From Chamaecrista fasciculata (taxonomy: Eukaryota; Streptophyta; Magnoliopsida; Fabales; Fabaceae), in assembly GCA_003254925.1 (NCBI GenBank), contig QANZ01009179.1, positions 222,604 through 286,603 of the forward strand: a stretch of 64,000 nt of DNA, in the 5' to 3' direction. Below are positions 1-13,479 of this stretch, piece after piece; positions within the stretch are counted from its first letter, which is position 1; each line of letters begins with the position of its first letter. The position numbers were made by a program, and so were the translations under genes. The notes beneath the pieces are model-generated. The model saw nothing but the letters and a program-made list of their open reading frames with translations, did not search any database and had not been told where the DNA came from.

Positions 1-482
1 TCTATTACAATAATTCACAAACTATTACTCTGTTAAATTCTCTTTCCTTGTAATTGTCTTATATAGTTTTTGTTGAATAATTAATAATTTCCTTTTATTT
101 AAAATTGTTTGTTATCATCTTTTGGAATGCTAAGAGGAAATTATCGTCATCTTGTTGGTGGTGTGTGGATCTTTAATTTTGGGTCTGGGAAAGTACTAAC
201 ACACACTCTTGAGAAATTATTAAAGTAGACAGTTGAAAGACAGTTTGAGTTGCTGGAGCAAGACACATTTTGTCTAATTTTGGGGCTGCCTCTCCAAGTG
301 CAGAGTTATCTTGTCTATGTTATTTTTTTCCAGTTAATTTGGCATTCCAAATAGATTTAAAGCGATCTACTTTATCTTTCTGATGCTGAAACTAGTGCTA
401 TTTACCTGGCTGATAATCAAGTTTGTAAATATCTCTGACACTTGTCAACATTATTCAGGAAGTATAAATTTGGTGTTTCTAA

Positions 483-1470
<988 letters not shown>

Positions 1471-3887
1471 ACATTCCTGTTGTCTCAGCTGTTGAAATAA
1501 AAGCTGCAAAATCATTATTTGCTTCTCCTTATGTAAAAGAATCAAAGAAACCTTGAATGAATGAATGCTTTCTCTTTTTTGGACAGTGGAACTTGACAAT
1601 GGTAATTGGCAAGGGTCTTTTGGCTATCATCTGTGGATATTCCTTTTGTAAGACATTGGTGATGATGGGGAGATAATTGTTGAGTAAACCTTATTTGTGA
1701 AGATCATGCTTGATGACTTGTCACTCCATTCTCTAAAATGATTAATAAATCATAATAGGGCAGAAGCTGTCCATAAGGTGGTTACTAATTCTTCTGGTTC
1801 TGGTGTAAGTTGAAGGGAGGATAGGAAAGTCTGGCAGGTGAATTGATAAAATATGTATGTCAAAAATAAATCTCACTAACAAGTTTTTGTTCTGCTTATA
1901 AGTAGATTAATCTAATTACTTTTTCATAAAACTGGTATAAGTATTTAATACCTTGGTTAGGTCCCCATATTTGGGGTGTTTTGGAGATTGGGATGAGAAA
2001 ACAAATGGATTCAAAGAAAATGGAAGAGGAAAAAAGAGAGAGATGGTTGAATCATCTCTGAACTCTTGGGCAGGGTCAGCTTGTTTGTTTAGGAAAGTGG
2101 AAGAGAAACGCAAGTGAATAGCCCAATGAAAATTCTAAATCAGACACAAAAATTTCTGCAAACCAAAATTTTCCTTGTCCTTTTCTTTAATTATCATTCT
2201 CCTCTTATGAAAAAAAATCAGTTCACACATGAAACAAAGAGAGAACATTCCAATAAATTCTTGGTTTCTCTCTCCACTCATGATTCCTCCTCCAACCAAT
2301 GAATCCAAACATATCCAAAAGGTGTGGTAGAAGAGCAATTTTACAACTAAGATAGTTTAATGATGTGAACATTGATGTGTTGGTTCCATTTCCATGTTAA
2401 AATCCTGTGTGTTCAGTTTCTGCACTGCTCTGCTCCATGTTTTCATGTCTCTTGCCATAAAATGAAATTTTACAGAGACAAAGGTAAATTTTTGAGTGAA
2501 TAGTATTCATATTACAAGAAGGGCTATGCTATAAAAAGCTCAATAGTGGATCTGTAAAACGTTATTGTGATGGAGACAGCTGAACCACTCAAACTCATCT
2601 TCATCATCATCTCTACGAACTTAATTTGTCCTTTTTCTAAGGCACTAGGCATGTTTTCTGCATGCTGCTTCTTTTTTCTTTTCCCACTAATTAAAAATCA
2701 CCACTCCTTTCTTCTTTATTACTACTTACTACTACCTTGAAGCTTTTAACACTCTTTATGAAGATTTCCCACAAGACAATTTCAACTGCAAATTTGAGAA
2801 AAATATGTTCAGTTCTTTCACTCTTTCCATGATTAACATAATTTTAAAGGGTAAATTGAGTTAGATTTATTAAAAATAAACAAATTAACTTAAATCGATT
2901 GAAATCAAATAACTACAAGTAAGATTAGGCGTATTGGCGGGTCAGGCTATGTTTTTTTTTAAAAAAAAAAAAAGCATATTCATCAAAATTAAGAAACATT
3001 TATACAATTGAATTATTTCTCAATTTACTTGTAATATTTTTACAATTATTTTCAATCATGATACTATAATAGGTAAACAAATGTCTCTTACAATTTACGA
3101 ACATATTTATTTATCGTTAAAAAGAATACTAGAAATTAAATATAATAAAATACAATAAAATGATAATAAATTAAAAACTTAGGTTGCATTTGGATTGACT
3201 GATCTACCTAACCTTAAATTCATGTGGAAAGGACTCACAAAAAGGAAAATAATTTTGTAAAATTCAAAAATTAAATCAAACAGAATGTCAATGCCTTGGT
3301 AATGAAGAATCTAAAACTTAAGTTACATTTAGATCATGTCACTTCAATTTCATGGAATTTGAAATGTAATGTCATTTCTAAAACATAGGAAATTATTTTA
3401 TCTTTTTTTTGACACCAATTTTGTTTCATGCAATAGAATTTTTTTTCAAAATTAGTTTTTTATTTTATCTTTAGAATTTAACAGTAGATGTGATAAACAT
3501 AAAGACTTTTTTTAAAAAATAAAAAGAAAAAAAATCCTTTTGTTCTCAAATTTAACAATAGTTTTTATTTCATTTCCAAAATTTATTTATTGTATGTCAT
3601 TTTTGTTTCCAAAATTTTATATTTTTGTCATACTTATTTTTTTATCTAATTTTATCCAATAATTTAACTACAAACTTCACATGATTTTCAATTTAAGTCG
3701 AGATGTATTTTTTTTCAATGATTTTACATTACATGTTATATGTCATTTGGAATTTGTTACTTCATTGATGAGATTATTACAAAGGATAAAATTGATTATA
3801 ATATAAAATTTTAAAAACAAAATTGATAATTAAAAAAAATTTGGAGACAAAATTGAAACTAATTTGCAAAACATATTTTTTGGTTGA
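1471..3887. other. UBC 3' UTR and AT-rich intergenic DNA
   Basis: The first few hundred bases after the TGA at 1468-1470 are probably the UBC 3' UTR. Beyond about 1900 the DNA is AT-rich with no convincing gene. Near 1960-2340 is a stretch resembling the repeat at 63330-63715 (ATCC-AAAC-type ends). Two similar stretches starting TTGCATTTGGAT and TTACATTTAGAT lie near 3183 and 3322. About 3540-3870 looks like a degenerate foldback with 'tttgtctcc'-type arms. Confidence 0.4.
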
Positions 3888-4429
3888 GTGAGTGGGTTTT
3901 CACTTGCCACTGTACACAAGTCCAAAGTGTGTGGATAAAAGGGAATGAAATTAGACACATATATGTATTTTTTTTTCAGATTTGGTCTCATATCTTTGAG
4001 TCAATAACAATATTGGTCCTATATTTTTGGGTTAGGTGGAGAAGTGGTCTCATATTTTTGCAAAAGGATCAACTAATGATTGATTATTTTGCAAAGATAT
4101 GGGACCGATTATGCAACTTAACCAAAAGATATGAGATAAAAAATGATATGGGATCAATTTGAGACTTTTTGCAAAGATATGGGACCAAAAGTGAAACAAA
4201 AAATATATAGGACTAAATTGGAAATTCAGCAGAAGATATAGGACCAAATTTGCATTTTGACCAATAAAAATTAGTTCAAATAATATATAAGAACTGAAGA
4301 AAATATTGGATCCAAATGTTTTGCAAATACTTACTTCAATTTATATATAATTCATAATTATGTGAGTGGGTTTTCACTTGCCACTGTACACAAGTCCAAA
4401 GTGTGTGGATAAAAAGGAATGAAATTAGA
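3888..4429. repeat. Pair of 68-bp direct repeats (3888-3955 and 4362-4429) around a foldback element
   Basis: Both copies run from GTGAGTGGGTTTTCAC to GAATGAAATTAGA and differ at only about one base. They bracket 406 bp. That spacer holds a foldback element (about 3957-4262) rich in 'atatgggacca' and 'ggtcctatat' and ending GGACCAAATTTGC-ATTTTGACC. The same element family recurs at 46295-47531 and around 53040-53560. The repeats are much longer than an ordinary target-site duplication, so a local tandem duplication is more likely than simple transposition. Confidence 0.7.
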
Positions 4430-4714
4430 TATATAATCATAATAAACGTGGCATGAACAGTATTTTTACCAAAAATCATCAAACCAAAAAAAAATTGGAG
4501 AATTACGTTGACTTTTCAATTTCAATAATCAATATGTTTTAGTAGTTTGGCATCGATGGAGATGCACTTATAGCTAGGAACATGACACGTAGGAAATAAG
4601 TACATCATGTAATAGAGTTCCTATACGCGTCATTATCTATTACAATTAAACCTGTAATTAAGATTTTGTTTTCATAAATAAAAATCAACCTAATTACTTG
4701 AATAGTATTTATTT

Positions 4715-5235
4715 GAGGAAACCTACTATTTGGTCCATTTTTTGTTAGTGTGTCAACAATTTGATTCTTCATTTATTGAAACATACTACTCAGTTTCTCA
4801 TTTATCATAATCGTTAATTATTTAGTCTCTCAGTTAGAATCTGTTAAATTACTTGATGACGTGGACGTTCAATGCTTACATGGTAGTATGGTACCGTTAA
4901 ATGTCACCATGACATCCTAGTCACCTAAAATCAACTGAATCGGACCAACAAATATAATTAAATCGACTTAAAATTGAGTTAAACTCAAATATTTGTATTA
5001 GATGTGAAGCGTCCATGAGGTATAAATTATTAAAGCATTCTCAATTTCAAATCCTAGATAGACTCAAATAATTAAATATGTGGTATTTAACGTGCCACAT
5101 GTGCACTTAACGACCAGATCATTAGTGTTAGCAATGGAGATAGGCTATAGGAACTAATAGGTTGACATTTGTAATTTTCAAGGGACTAAATAGTTGAAAC
5201 TATAAAAAAGAAGGAATCAAATAGTAAGTTTCTTC
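4715..5235. mobile_element. Foldback MITE-like element, about 520 bp
   Basis: The left end reads GAGGAAACCTACTATTTGGTCC. The right end, read on the other strand, gives GAAGAAACTTACTATTTGAT, so the termini are imperfect inverted repeats. There is no coding capacity. No clean target-site duplication was found. A short stretch near 43409-43470 looks like a truncated relative. Confidence 0.5.
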
Positions 5236-5305
5236 TATGTATATTAATTTTTAAGTGTCACTATCTGGAAATCGTAACCTTTGTCTCCTGCGACGCAGAT
5301 AAGAG

Positions 5306-6101
5306 ACACGTGTTTGACTCGCCAGCCGGCCTCTCTCCTTTGCTTCTTCCTCAAGACATACATAAGTGACCTTCAAGCAACTTCATTTTTTTTCTTTCTT
5401 TTTTCTTTGGGTAACATCAAATTAAATTATATATTTCCTTAAATTATTATTTAAATTGACTCTCTTTTTTTAAAAACATTGGTTTTGCATAGCGTAACTT
5501 TTGCGAAGTGAGAATAAACAGTGGATAACGCAGAAGTGGGAAGATTCAGAGTAGGAGAGACGTAATCAGTGACATTAGTATTAGTAAGCGAAGCTAGCTA
5601 GTAGTATCTATAGTAGTGTGTGATATCTGTATAACAAGAAATAATGAAATAAATCAAATAATAGTGTATATATATGTATAATTAAGCAAAGTGAAAAAAG
5701 GGGTAGTTTTGGGATAAAGAGAATATAGAAAAAGAATGGAGGGAAAGTAAGGACACGTCATCAGATGCAGCTGGAAGCCTGGAAGCTGCGTTTTCTCTAC
5801 TCCCGACAGTGACACACACTCTCCTCCACTCACTCTCACTCCTCTTTCTTTTTTCTTTTTCATACAATTCTCTTCATGCCTAGAGTTCAAAATTCTTTCA
5901 TTTCATTGTAACGTTAATATTAATTAATATATAAATGTAAAAATTAAAATTTATTATTATTTTCACTAATTAAGTTGTGTAGGGTGCTTGCATTCTCGGC
6001 TTTTAAGGTGGTATGTAGTGCGTATTTCTAAAAAGAAAAAAATAAATAAAGGAAGTAGACAATTGCAGAATCTCAATCCCCAAGCTCTGTGTCTATATAT
6101 A
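5306..6101 (+). promoter_or_regulatory. Promoter region of the CRF-type ERF gene
   Basis: A palindromic G-box/ABRE-like ACACGTGT lies at 5306-5313, followed by TTTGAC. A TATA box (TATATATA) lies at 6094-6101, about 600 bp before the start codon, with a pyrimidine-rich leader starting some 25-35 bp downstream. bZIP or bHLH binding at the G-box is family knowledge; its use here is inferred. Confidence 0.5.
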
Positions 6102-6367
6102 CCCCTTTAATTTTCATCTACTACTCTTGGTTTTCTTCTTTCTTTCTTTCTCTCTCCCACACTGTGGCTCACTCATCACACTACACTAATAGACTAATAG
6201 TGTACACTCTCCTTCCTCTCCCGCCAAAATACTTTTTATTTTTTTCTTTACTTCTTTCTTCTTTCTTTGGTTCTGTGCAGAGCAGGCTCCTCTGTTGTAT
6301 TGTATTGTTTGTATTGTTTCATCAATCAACCTTCTTTCTGTCTAACTCTCTCTGATTTATTTTCCCA

Positions 6368-6459
6368 GTAAGTAAAAAAGTGGGGAGAGATAGAGAATTT
6401 AATCGTATCTTAAGGCTGCTCCTCAGATTCTTCATTCTTCTCTCTTCTCTTTTTTCCAG
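6368..6459 (+). other. Probable 92-bp intron in the 5' leader of the CRF-type ERF gene
   Basis: The donor CA/GTAAGTAA at 6368 and the acceptor TTTTTTCCAG ending at 6459, after a long pyrimidine tract, fit a short plant intron inside the leader. The leader otherwise has no ATG except the small uORF at 6609. Inferred from splice-site quality only. Confidence 0.45.
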
Positions 6460-6608
6460 CGAATATATCTTCTATCTACAACTTCAACAAAAAAGCACCA
6501 AAAGCCTCTCCTTTTTTTGTATCAATTTGCAATTCTTGCATCTTCTTTCTTTCCCTCCCAGATTTATTATTCCCTTCGCATCTTCTTCTCTTTCCCTAAA
6601 ACCCCTTC

Positions 6609-6653
6609 ATGCTCTCTAACAATAAACCCATTTCCTCTCTCTCTCTACCTTAG
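6609..6653 (+). other. Upstream ORF of 14 codons in the ERF leader
   Basis: The only ATG found between the TATA box and the main start lies at 6609. It opens a 14-codon ORF ([14 protein letters not shown]) ending with TAG at 6651-6653, 41 bases before the main ATG. Its ATG context is weak (TTCATGC) while the main start is good (CACCATGTCC), so leaky scanning or reinitiation would be expected. Confidence 0.5.
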
Positions 6654-6694
6654 TACTCTCTCACTCTTATCTCTTTCTTCTTTCCTCTTTCACC

Positions 6695-7510
6695 ATGTCC
6701 GTACAATCTTCTTCCGATTTATTAAGCAAAATCAAGCCCAGAAAAACCCATCAACAACAAAGACTCCTCAGAATCATAATCACCGATCATGACGCCACCG
6801 ATTCCGATTCTTCCTCTGATGAACAAAATCAAACCCCAAAAATCAGAAAGCACATCACACAAATTACTCTTCATCTTCCTTCTTCATCGGATTCTTCTTC
6901 TCCTTCTTCTTCATCCTCTTCTCTTCTTCAATCTTCTTCCCCAAACTCTAATAATCCGACCCGATTCAAAAGACCCGCCCGCAAAACCACCTCTAACCAC
7001 CGTCACAGCAAATTCCGCGGCGTCCGGCAGCGGCCATGGGGGCGGTGGGCCGCGGAGATCCGCGACCCGACCCGACGTAAACGAGTCTGGCTGGGAACCT
7101 TCGACACGGCGGAGGAAGCCGCGTCGGAGTACGACAAGGCGGCGATAAAACTCAAAGGTCCCAACGCCGTCACGAATTTCCCTAACTCCGCCGTCGCGAC
7201 GGCGGAGGAAGACGACGACAAGATCGCGACCACGCCGGCCGATGCGGCGGCGAAGAATGAGAGCTTAAGCACCGACGCCGTCACGGCGGCGGAGGTGGCG
7301 TCTCCGACATCGGTTCTCGCCTACGACGGTGGTGAATCGACGGCGTTCGACGGATTCCGTTACTGCGACGTCGACGCGCTCGGGTTTGATATCGGCGCGC
7401 CGTTAAGTCTGCCTGACGACGTTAACTTGGTGATGTCGAGTCAGCAATTCGGCGGGAAGGAGGAGTTCGGCGAGTTTGACATTGACGACTTCATGACGTG
7501 GCCCAATTAA
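6695..7510 (+). CDS. CRF: AP2/ERF transcription factor, cytokinin response factor (CRF, group VI) type
   Basis: A nuclear DNA-binding regulator of 271 residues in one exon. Residues about 23-43 form the N-terminal CRF signature ([20 protein letters not shown]), used in this family for protein interactions with the cytokinin phosphorelay. A serine-rich linker (63-84) follows, then a single AP2/ERF domain at about 106-163 with [20 protein letters not shown] and [19 protein letters not shown], which expects GCC-box binding. The motif SPTSVLAY downstream matches the conserved SP(T)SVL putative MAP-kinase site of CRFs. The C-terminus is acidic and ends [11 protein letters not shown], a likely activation motif. 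The start has a strong context, and the single exon is usual for group VI. Exact orthology within CRF1-6 is not resolved. Confidence 0.93.
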   Translation: MSVQSSSDLLSKIKPRKTHQQQRLLRIIITDHDATDSDSSSDEQNQTPKIRKHITQITLHLPSSSDSSSPSSSSSSLLQSSSPNSNNPTRFKRPARKTTSNHRHSKFRGVRQRPWGRWAAEIRDPTRRKRVWLGTFDTAEEAASEYDKAAIKLKGPNAVTNFPNSAVATAEEDDDKIATTPADAAAKNESLSTDAVTAAEVASPTSVLAYDGGESTAFDGFRYCDVDALGFDIGAPLSLPDDVNLVMSSQQFGGKEEFGEFDIDDFMTWPN

Positions 7511-9169
7511 AAAAAAATATTCTGGGGGCTTTATCGTCTTTTCGTAAAAGATATCAGGGACTTTCTCGTAAATGTAACCCTTGTCTCGTGATTGGAAAAA
7601 AAAGTTTTGTCTTGTGTAAGTGTTTACTACTACGGAGGAGCGTGAAGCAGCCGATTTTTACCCACCTGGAACGGCGAATTTTTGTTTTGTAATTTGTAAT
7701 CTATTTTGAAAAATCAAAATGTCCCTAAAAATATATATATTGGAAAGTTGAAGAAGCAGAGTTATTATAAATTATGCTTGAAAATATAAATAATGTCCTC
7801 AACGCTTATGATCTATATAAGCGTCCTGTTGTTAATTGTTATGTTTCTATAAAATTGTTTTATTCTATAAATTATATATATATAGAATATATTGAGATAT
7901 TTATTTGTGTTTGTAAATTCTCTTGTGCTTGATTTCAAATATTTTACTTCTCAAATTTGAAAGGCCACGTGGTGGAAAGTTAGCTACGTGGCTCATAGCA
8001 AATAGTCAACTATTAAGAGGTTTTGGTCTGATTTTTATTATTTTAATAATTTTATTTCGTGCGTTGCAATTGTATTGTTAGGTTGATATCTTACTTTCTT
8101 TTCTTTTCTTTATTTATTCTTTTTCTGCATGCATTAAGCCAGTAATGAAATGCAATGACTTCAATGCCTTTTGTTTTATTTTGTTTTTTCAATTTTTAAT
8201 ATTAAGAATCTTCAAGCAGGATTCTTTACTCTTTAGGCACTACTTGCCTTGCTAGCAGACATTCTCATTTGTTTTATAGTGAAATTTAAAAATAAGAATA
8301 TGAAATATAATTTAAATCTTTCTTTAAAAAAAATTAAAATACTGTTCTGTATTTTTTTTTATTAATACATGGCCCGTGCATAAACAGATTTGATCAGAAT
8401 CAATGCCTCAAAACCATATCTTAATGTAGGAAAATAAATATTCCGATTTGCCAATTAGGAAATAATATAAATAAATAAATAAATAAATAATATTTCGACT
8501 TGAGAACTTGAATGTTCAAATTAATATCATTAAGTTGGCCCCAAAAAAAAAAATTAATATCATTAGGATCCAATCAGGAGAGAGCCTGAGACAAAAAGAT
8601 AGATTGTGACGTTTTATGTTTTTGTAACCTGAAATCTGATCAACTAATTCTTAGAAAAAATCAATGTTACATCATTACAATAATTTACATGATATCAGAT
8701 ATATGTTTCATTTATTTTCCAGTAATTTTTTTGTGATTTTCAATCTTATAATTATCCAAAATAGGATGCTACTTAAAAAAAAAAAAAAAAGGAACTCATT
8801 GATATGAATTTAACTATATATGTCATTATGCTTATCTTGTAAGCTGTAGCTATCAAAGTTCTCAAAAACATACAGAAGCCCCATATATGTTGCTTTGATT
8901 TTTATCAACTTGAGTATGGTTTTGTGGCTCCATGAGTTTTGACTTGGTAAATATATGACATTATTAATTATTAAAATGACAAATCAAATGGAGAAAAGAT
9001 GGGTATTGTATTGCAATCCTCAAATAATTAATCAATATTATATTTAAATGATATTGCTTGTTATTTTTGGATGGTATAATTACGGTATTTTCAACTAATC
9101 TATGACAACTAAAAACAATTCTTCAGAAAAATAAATAACACAATTTTTATAATCATAAATTTTGGGCAG
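7511..9169. other. CRF 3' UTR and AT-rich intergenic DNA
   Basis: The 3' UTR probably covers the first 200-350 bases. A CACGTG G-box lies at 7966-7971. I see no gene or clear transposon boundary in the rest, which is AT-rich and holds short homopolymers and an (AAAT)n run near 8470. Confidence 0.4.
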
Positions 9170-9493
9170 AATTACTGATTTTGTTCCTAAACTTTATACT
9201 AACTACCAATTTATTCCTTATTTTTTTTTGCAGTCAATTTTGTCCCTAATGTTTTACATTTTGATCAATTTTATCATTTGACCAACTTCTTTCGATAAAT
9301 TAATAAGTCATTTTTCAATCTTAATTAATATTTGAGTTTTTTTCTATCAATTTTACATTACATATTATTAGTCACAAAGATTATGTCGTTAGTATTTGAC
9401 TAAAGTAAGAACAAAGGATAAAATTAACTAAAATATGAAACATTAAGAAAGAAACTGACAGCAAAAAAAAAAATTAAAGACGAAATTAGTACT
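9170..9493. mobile_element. Degenerate 'tttgtccc' foldback MITE
   Basis: It begins GGGCAGAATTACTGATTTTG and ends GACGAAATTAGTACT, an imperfect inversion. Relatives occur at about 43053-43262 and at the right edge (63870 onward). The right end seems to have been cut by the LTR-like block that follows. Confidence 0.4.
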
Positions 9494-10078
9494 TGATACA
9501 TCACTATTTGGGCGTACGCCTAATAAGCCCTCGCTCCAGGCCTCTTCTCCCCTCCAAACCCTTCAAGGCGCACTCGAACCAGTCGAATGCCTCTCTGCAC
9601 ATTTAGGGGCGGCCGTGATCCATCTAGGATGACGGCGCTCGCCCCCAGCTTGACGCAGTCACCCACGATTGCCCTGCTCCGCAATTCTCGGTCTCCATCC
9701 TTACTGGAGATCGTGGGCCACGGACTCGGTCATACCCACGTTCTCTAGTCCGCTGGCACCCGCCCTATAACGCGATGCGCAATCACCCATGATTTCCTTG
9801 CTCCGCAAATCTCGGTCTCCACCACTCTCGCTGGTGGAGATCGTGCTCGACTACGTGGTGCGCCCCGTGCGCTGGCCACCATTCTCACCCTACTCTATAA
9901 ATAGAGTTCAACCCAGCAGACAAAGGTTAGCGACTTCTCACTCTCAGAATTCTCTTGCTCTCACATCTCTCATATTCTAACTGAGCGTCAGAGTATTCTT
10001 CGCAGGGCCCCCTTGTGAAGTTCTTGTAGGTACTTGGACGATCAACTTGCTCTTGCAGCCCTCACTTGTTGAACTAGG
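9494..10078 (+). mobile_element. GC-rich LTR-like sequence, possible solo LTR
   Basis: Its base composition contrasts sharply with the AT-rich flanks. It has a TATA-like CTCTATAAATAGAG near 9893, and then ACTGAGCGTCAGAGTATTC and CTTCGCAGGGCCCCC, a pattern I associate with the R/U5 part of plant Ty3/gypsy LTRs. An internal near-repeat (about 9656-9716 and 9780-9845, both with GCTCCGCAA...TCTCGGTCTCCA and GGAGATCGTG) is visible. No gag-pol follows. Termini and target duplication are not firmly placed, so a truncated LTR is equally possible. Confidence 0.5.
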
Positions 10079-10274
10079 TAAGCCTGTCCATTTTCTAGTT
10101 TATCGATACTTTTACCTTAATTTTATTTATATTTTTGTTTGTATAGATACTCAAGTAAAATTATTAATTTTCATACAAAATAAAAACATAAAATATTTTC
10201 TCTAAGATAACTCTTTTGCTTTACATGATAAAACTTGTGTGACATGAATTGAATTAAATTTGAAAGAAAAAAAA

Positions 10275-10540
10275 GGGTAAATTAACAATTTGATCCCTGA
10301 AAGATCACCGAGCTGACAACTCGGTCTCTGGAAGATTAAAATGTACAATTTAGTCCTTGAAAGATCAAAATGGTGTACTTTTTAATCCCTAAAAGATTGA
10401 AATCGTATACTATTTAGTCCATGAAAAGGACTAATTAGTATATCATTTTGATCTTTCAGGGACCAAATTATATATTTCGATTTTTTAAGAATCGAGTTGT
10501 CAACTTAGTGATCTTTTAGGGACCAAATTGTAGTTTACCC
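10275..10540. mobile_element. Foldback MITE, Mutator-like GTAAA(C/T)T family (copy 1)
   Basis: A 266-bp near-perfect palindrome with GGGTAAATTAACAATTTGAT at the left and ATTGTAGTTTACCC at the right. The interior repeats 'cctgaaagatca' and its complement. The same family is present at 29487, 33771, 53129 and, degenerate, at 13206. The flanks are A-rich, so the 9-bp target duplication is ambiguous here. Confidence 0.85.
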
Positions 10541-13205
10541 AAAAAGAAAAGAAGAAAGACATGGTGATTGGGCCAGGTCAGCAAGATTATGTTGCTAGTT
10601 GCATATATGGGAACAGTATATTTGAGTTTAGTCTTTCTTTATGCATGTGTGGGAGATGATGATCTTGTTTAATTGACTACTGTTTAGAAATATGTGGGCC
10701 CGGTGGGCCCATCATGGGCCCACGAGCCCACAAATAGGTAGCTGCTTTGTTAGCAATAATGACAATAATGGGAGGGCCCACCATCACCATAATGGCCTTT
10801 CAAATGCCCTTTGACGCTCAACTAACAAAGTGGCTACCGGCGGCTTCAAACTATATTATTTCACTTCTTCTTTTACATTTCCAGAAAAAAAATATATATA
10901 TATATATTATTAATTTGAAGATTTTATTTATTGCTTGTTCAAAGAATTTGGTTCGAATCCATCTATTCCCAACATTATGTGGTGATTGGTTAGTGGTTTA
11001 TCCTTAAGTGGAAGACTTGCGACTAAGGGATTAGTTACTATTTCAGACGGTGAATACCATTAGTTTATAAAAAAAAAAGAATTTAAATGAGTTAGATTTC
11101 AACCTCTCGGGAGCTCATGAAGGCCAGAACATGTTTTAAGTTCTGAGAGTTTATATAAAGGTACTTAAAGATTGCCTATCAACAAGATTTTCACATCGAT
11201 AATTGTTGTAGAACTCGCGACTAGAGTTATGAGCCAATTTCTTACCAATTAAATCAATCTTTATTTGCTAATTTTAAAATTATTTATTATTGAAATATAT
11301 TGATCAATTTAAGTTAATTGTAATGAAATATATTAATTAAACTGAAAAATGTAAATTTTAATGTTTTTCAATGTTTAGATCATACATGGTGAGTTGGTTT
11401 CTCTTTTTTTTTTTTTTACCACAATTTTATTCTTGAGTCATGTATGTAACTACATGCTTGTGTGCTTCTTGATGATATAGTAAGTTTAATTTTATGAATT
11501 AAATTTATTTTAAAATTACAAGTAAAAGACCTTTGGGTGCTGCACATTTGCACAAGTCCTATTTCATTTTGTAATCTTGTTCAATTCTTAATGATAATTT
11601 GCGTCACATAAATGACAAACCTTTTAATATTATATAAAAAAAAAATAACAATAAATTTGAAAACAGTGAACGCTCATTTCTCGGACTCTAGAGGTCTTTA
11701 TTTTAATTAATTATCATACATGTGATAACCACAATTTAACGAAAAAATCCAAACCTTTACATCCAAGATTCCAAGTTCATAACTTCTAATATTCGACACA
11801 AGTAAACCATAAAAATTGAATTAGTATGATAATAAAAAAACCAGAAGTGAATTCTTAAAAAAAATATTTACTAAAAATTCATTAAAATTAAAGGGAATGG
11901 ATATATACAGAATTCTAGATTTTTTGTGCCCCACTTGTCACAGAAAGCTAACAAATAATAACAATAAAAAAAGAAAAAAAGCCACACAAGACAGCCACTC
12001 AACTTCCTCAATTCCCACTATCTCCAATATTTTATTAATGTTTTAATATTAAAAAAATTAAATAATATTATTATGCTAACCCCAAATGTGGGGAATTAAG
12101 GGGGACTTCTAACAACACTAAATACAGTGCTAAGTCACATTAATTATCATATTTTGGGCCCAATAAATTATGTTGACACACTGTTTTTAGTCACTCTTAA
12201 TAACATTTTTTATTTGCAAAGTGCCAACAAATATAAATCAAGATCACGCCTTATTGTTTGTTTCTTGGTTCATAATTCATTGGACCCTTTCTTGACTATG
12301 TGACAAAATTATCCTAAAAGCTTAAGCACTCTAAACAGATTAATTAGTGGCTGCTTCTGATTATTATCAATTAATAGTTTCCTAATTAATCTCCTCGTTA
12401 TCCTTGAGTCACTTTCACTTTTTTTTTTATTATCTAGTTTGCACTAATACGTTTTACTGTTTGAAGTTTTGTCGATATTATAATGATATTATATTATTTT
12501 TTGTGGATAGATACTTTAATTTGATCCTTCACAGACTTTTAATGTTGGCCATGAAATGTTAATATCTTGTTTAAATGCTTTTTTGGTTTCAAAAAAAATT
12601 TAAATCCACTTAATAAATAGTAATAAAATATATTTTCTTGTGTGATGATATAACATTAAATTGAACTGCTTATATTAATATCTACATCTGCAACAAGGAA
12701 TAAGACAAAACAATACAAAATTATTCACTCTATAAATATCCAACAATTAAATACAACCCTTTATATAGGGGGGCCACTGAAATATTTAATAGCAATATTA
12801 ACTTTACACTGGTTCATATTAATTAAAGAGGCTCAATTCATAGTATCTTCCTACGGTCCTATTAGATTGGCAAGATATACCAATTTAAGTACTTTTTATA
12901 TGAAATATAAAAAAATATTTTATTTAAATCGATTTTAATAAATTAAAATGCTATTTAAATTGAATGACTAGAATGATAATGATTAAGGGAGATCCCACGC
13001 GTACCAAGTCTACCAACTAAACACCTAATTAAGAAGGGTAATCACCCATGCTTTAGAGATTGGCCATTAGAAGACTTATAAATATAATCGTATCTCTCTA
13101 GAGATGATTTTTGGAACGTCTTTATAAATACTTGATAATTCATTATTTAGGTATGACACTTATAAACTTTAGAGATTCTCTTGGCCATGTACGAACATAT
13201 ATTTT
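10541..13205. other. AT-rich intergenic DNA without a recognisable gene
   Basis: No coding region could be supported. Around 10691-10735 is a cluster of GGGCC/GGGCCC motifs ('gggcccggtgggcccatcatgggcccacgagccca'-like, split by short spacers). Near 10938-11075 is a stretch with GGTTCGAATCC that could be a decayed tRNA-derived SINE, but no box A was convincing. Confidence 0.35.
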
Positions 13206-13422
13206 TAACTAAACTAATGATTTAATTTTTGAAAGATTATAGAATTGATAACTCAATCTCTGAAAAATTAACATACACAATTTAATTCTTAGAATAATCA
13301 AATAGTATACTAATTGTCTCTCTCTCTCGCTCTCTCTGCCGCTCATCCTTGGGTCGTCGCTGTCTTAGTGGTGATGGTTCTCCCACTTTTTATAGGCAGT
13401 GTTGAAAATCCCTCCCCGTAAG

Positions 13423-13479
<57 letters not shown>

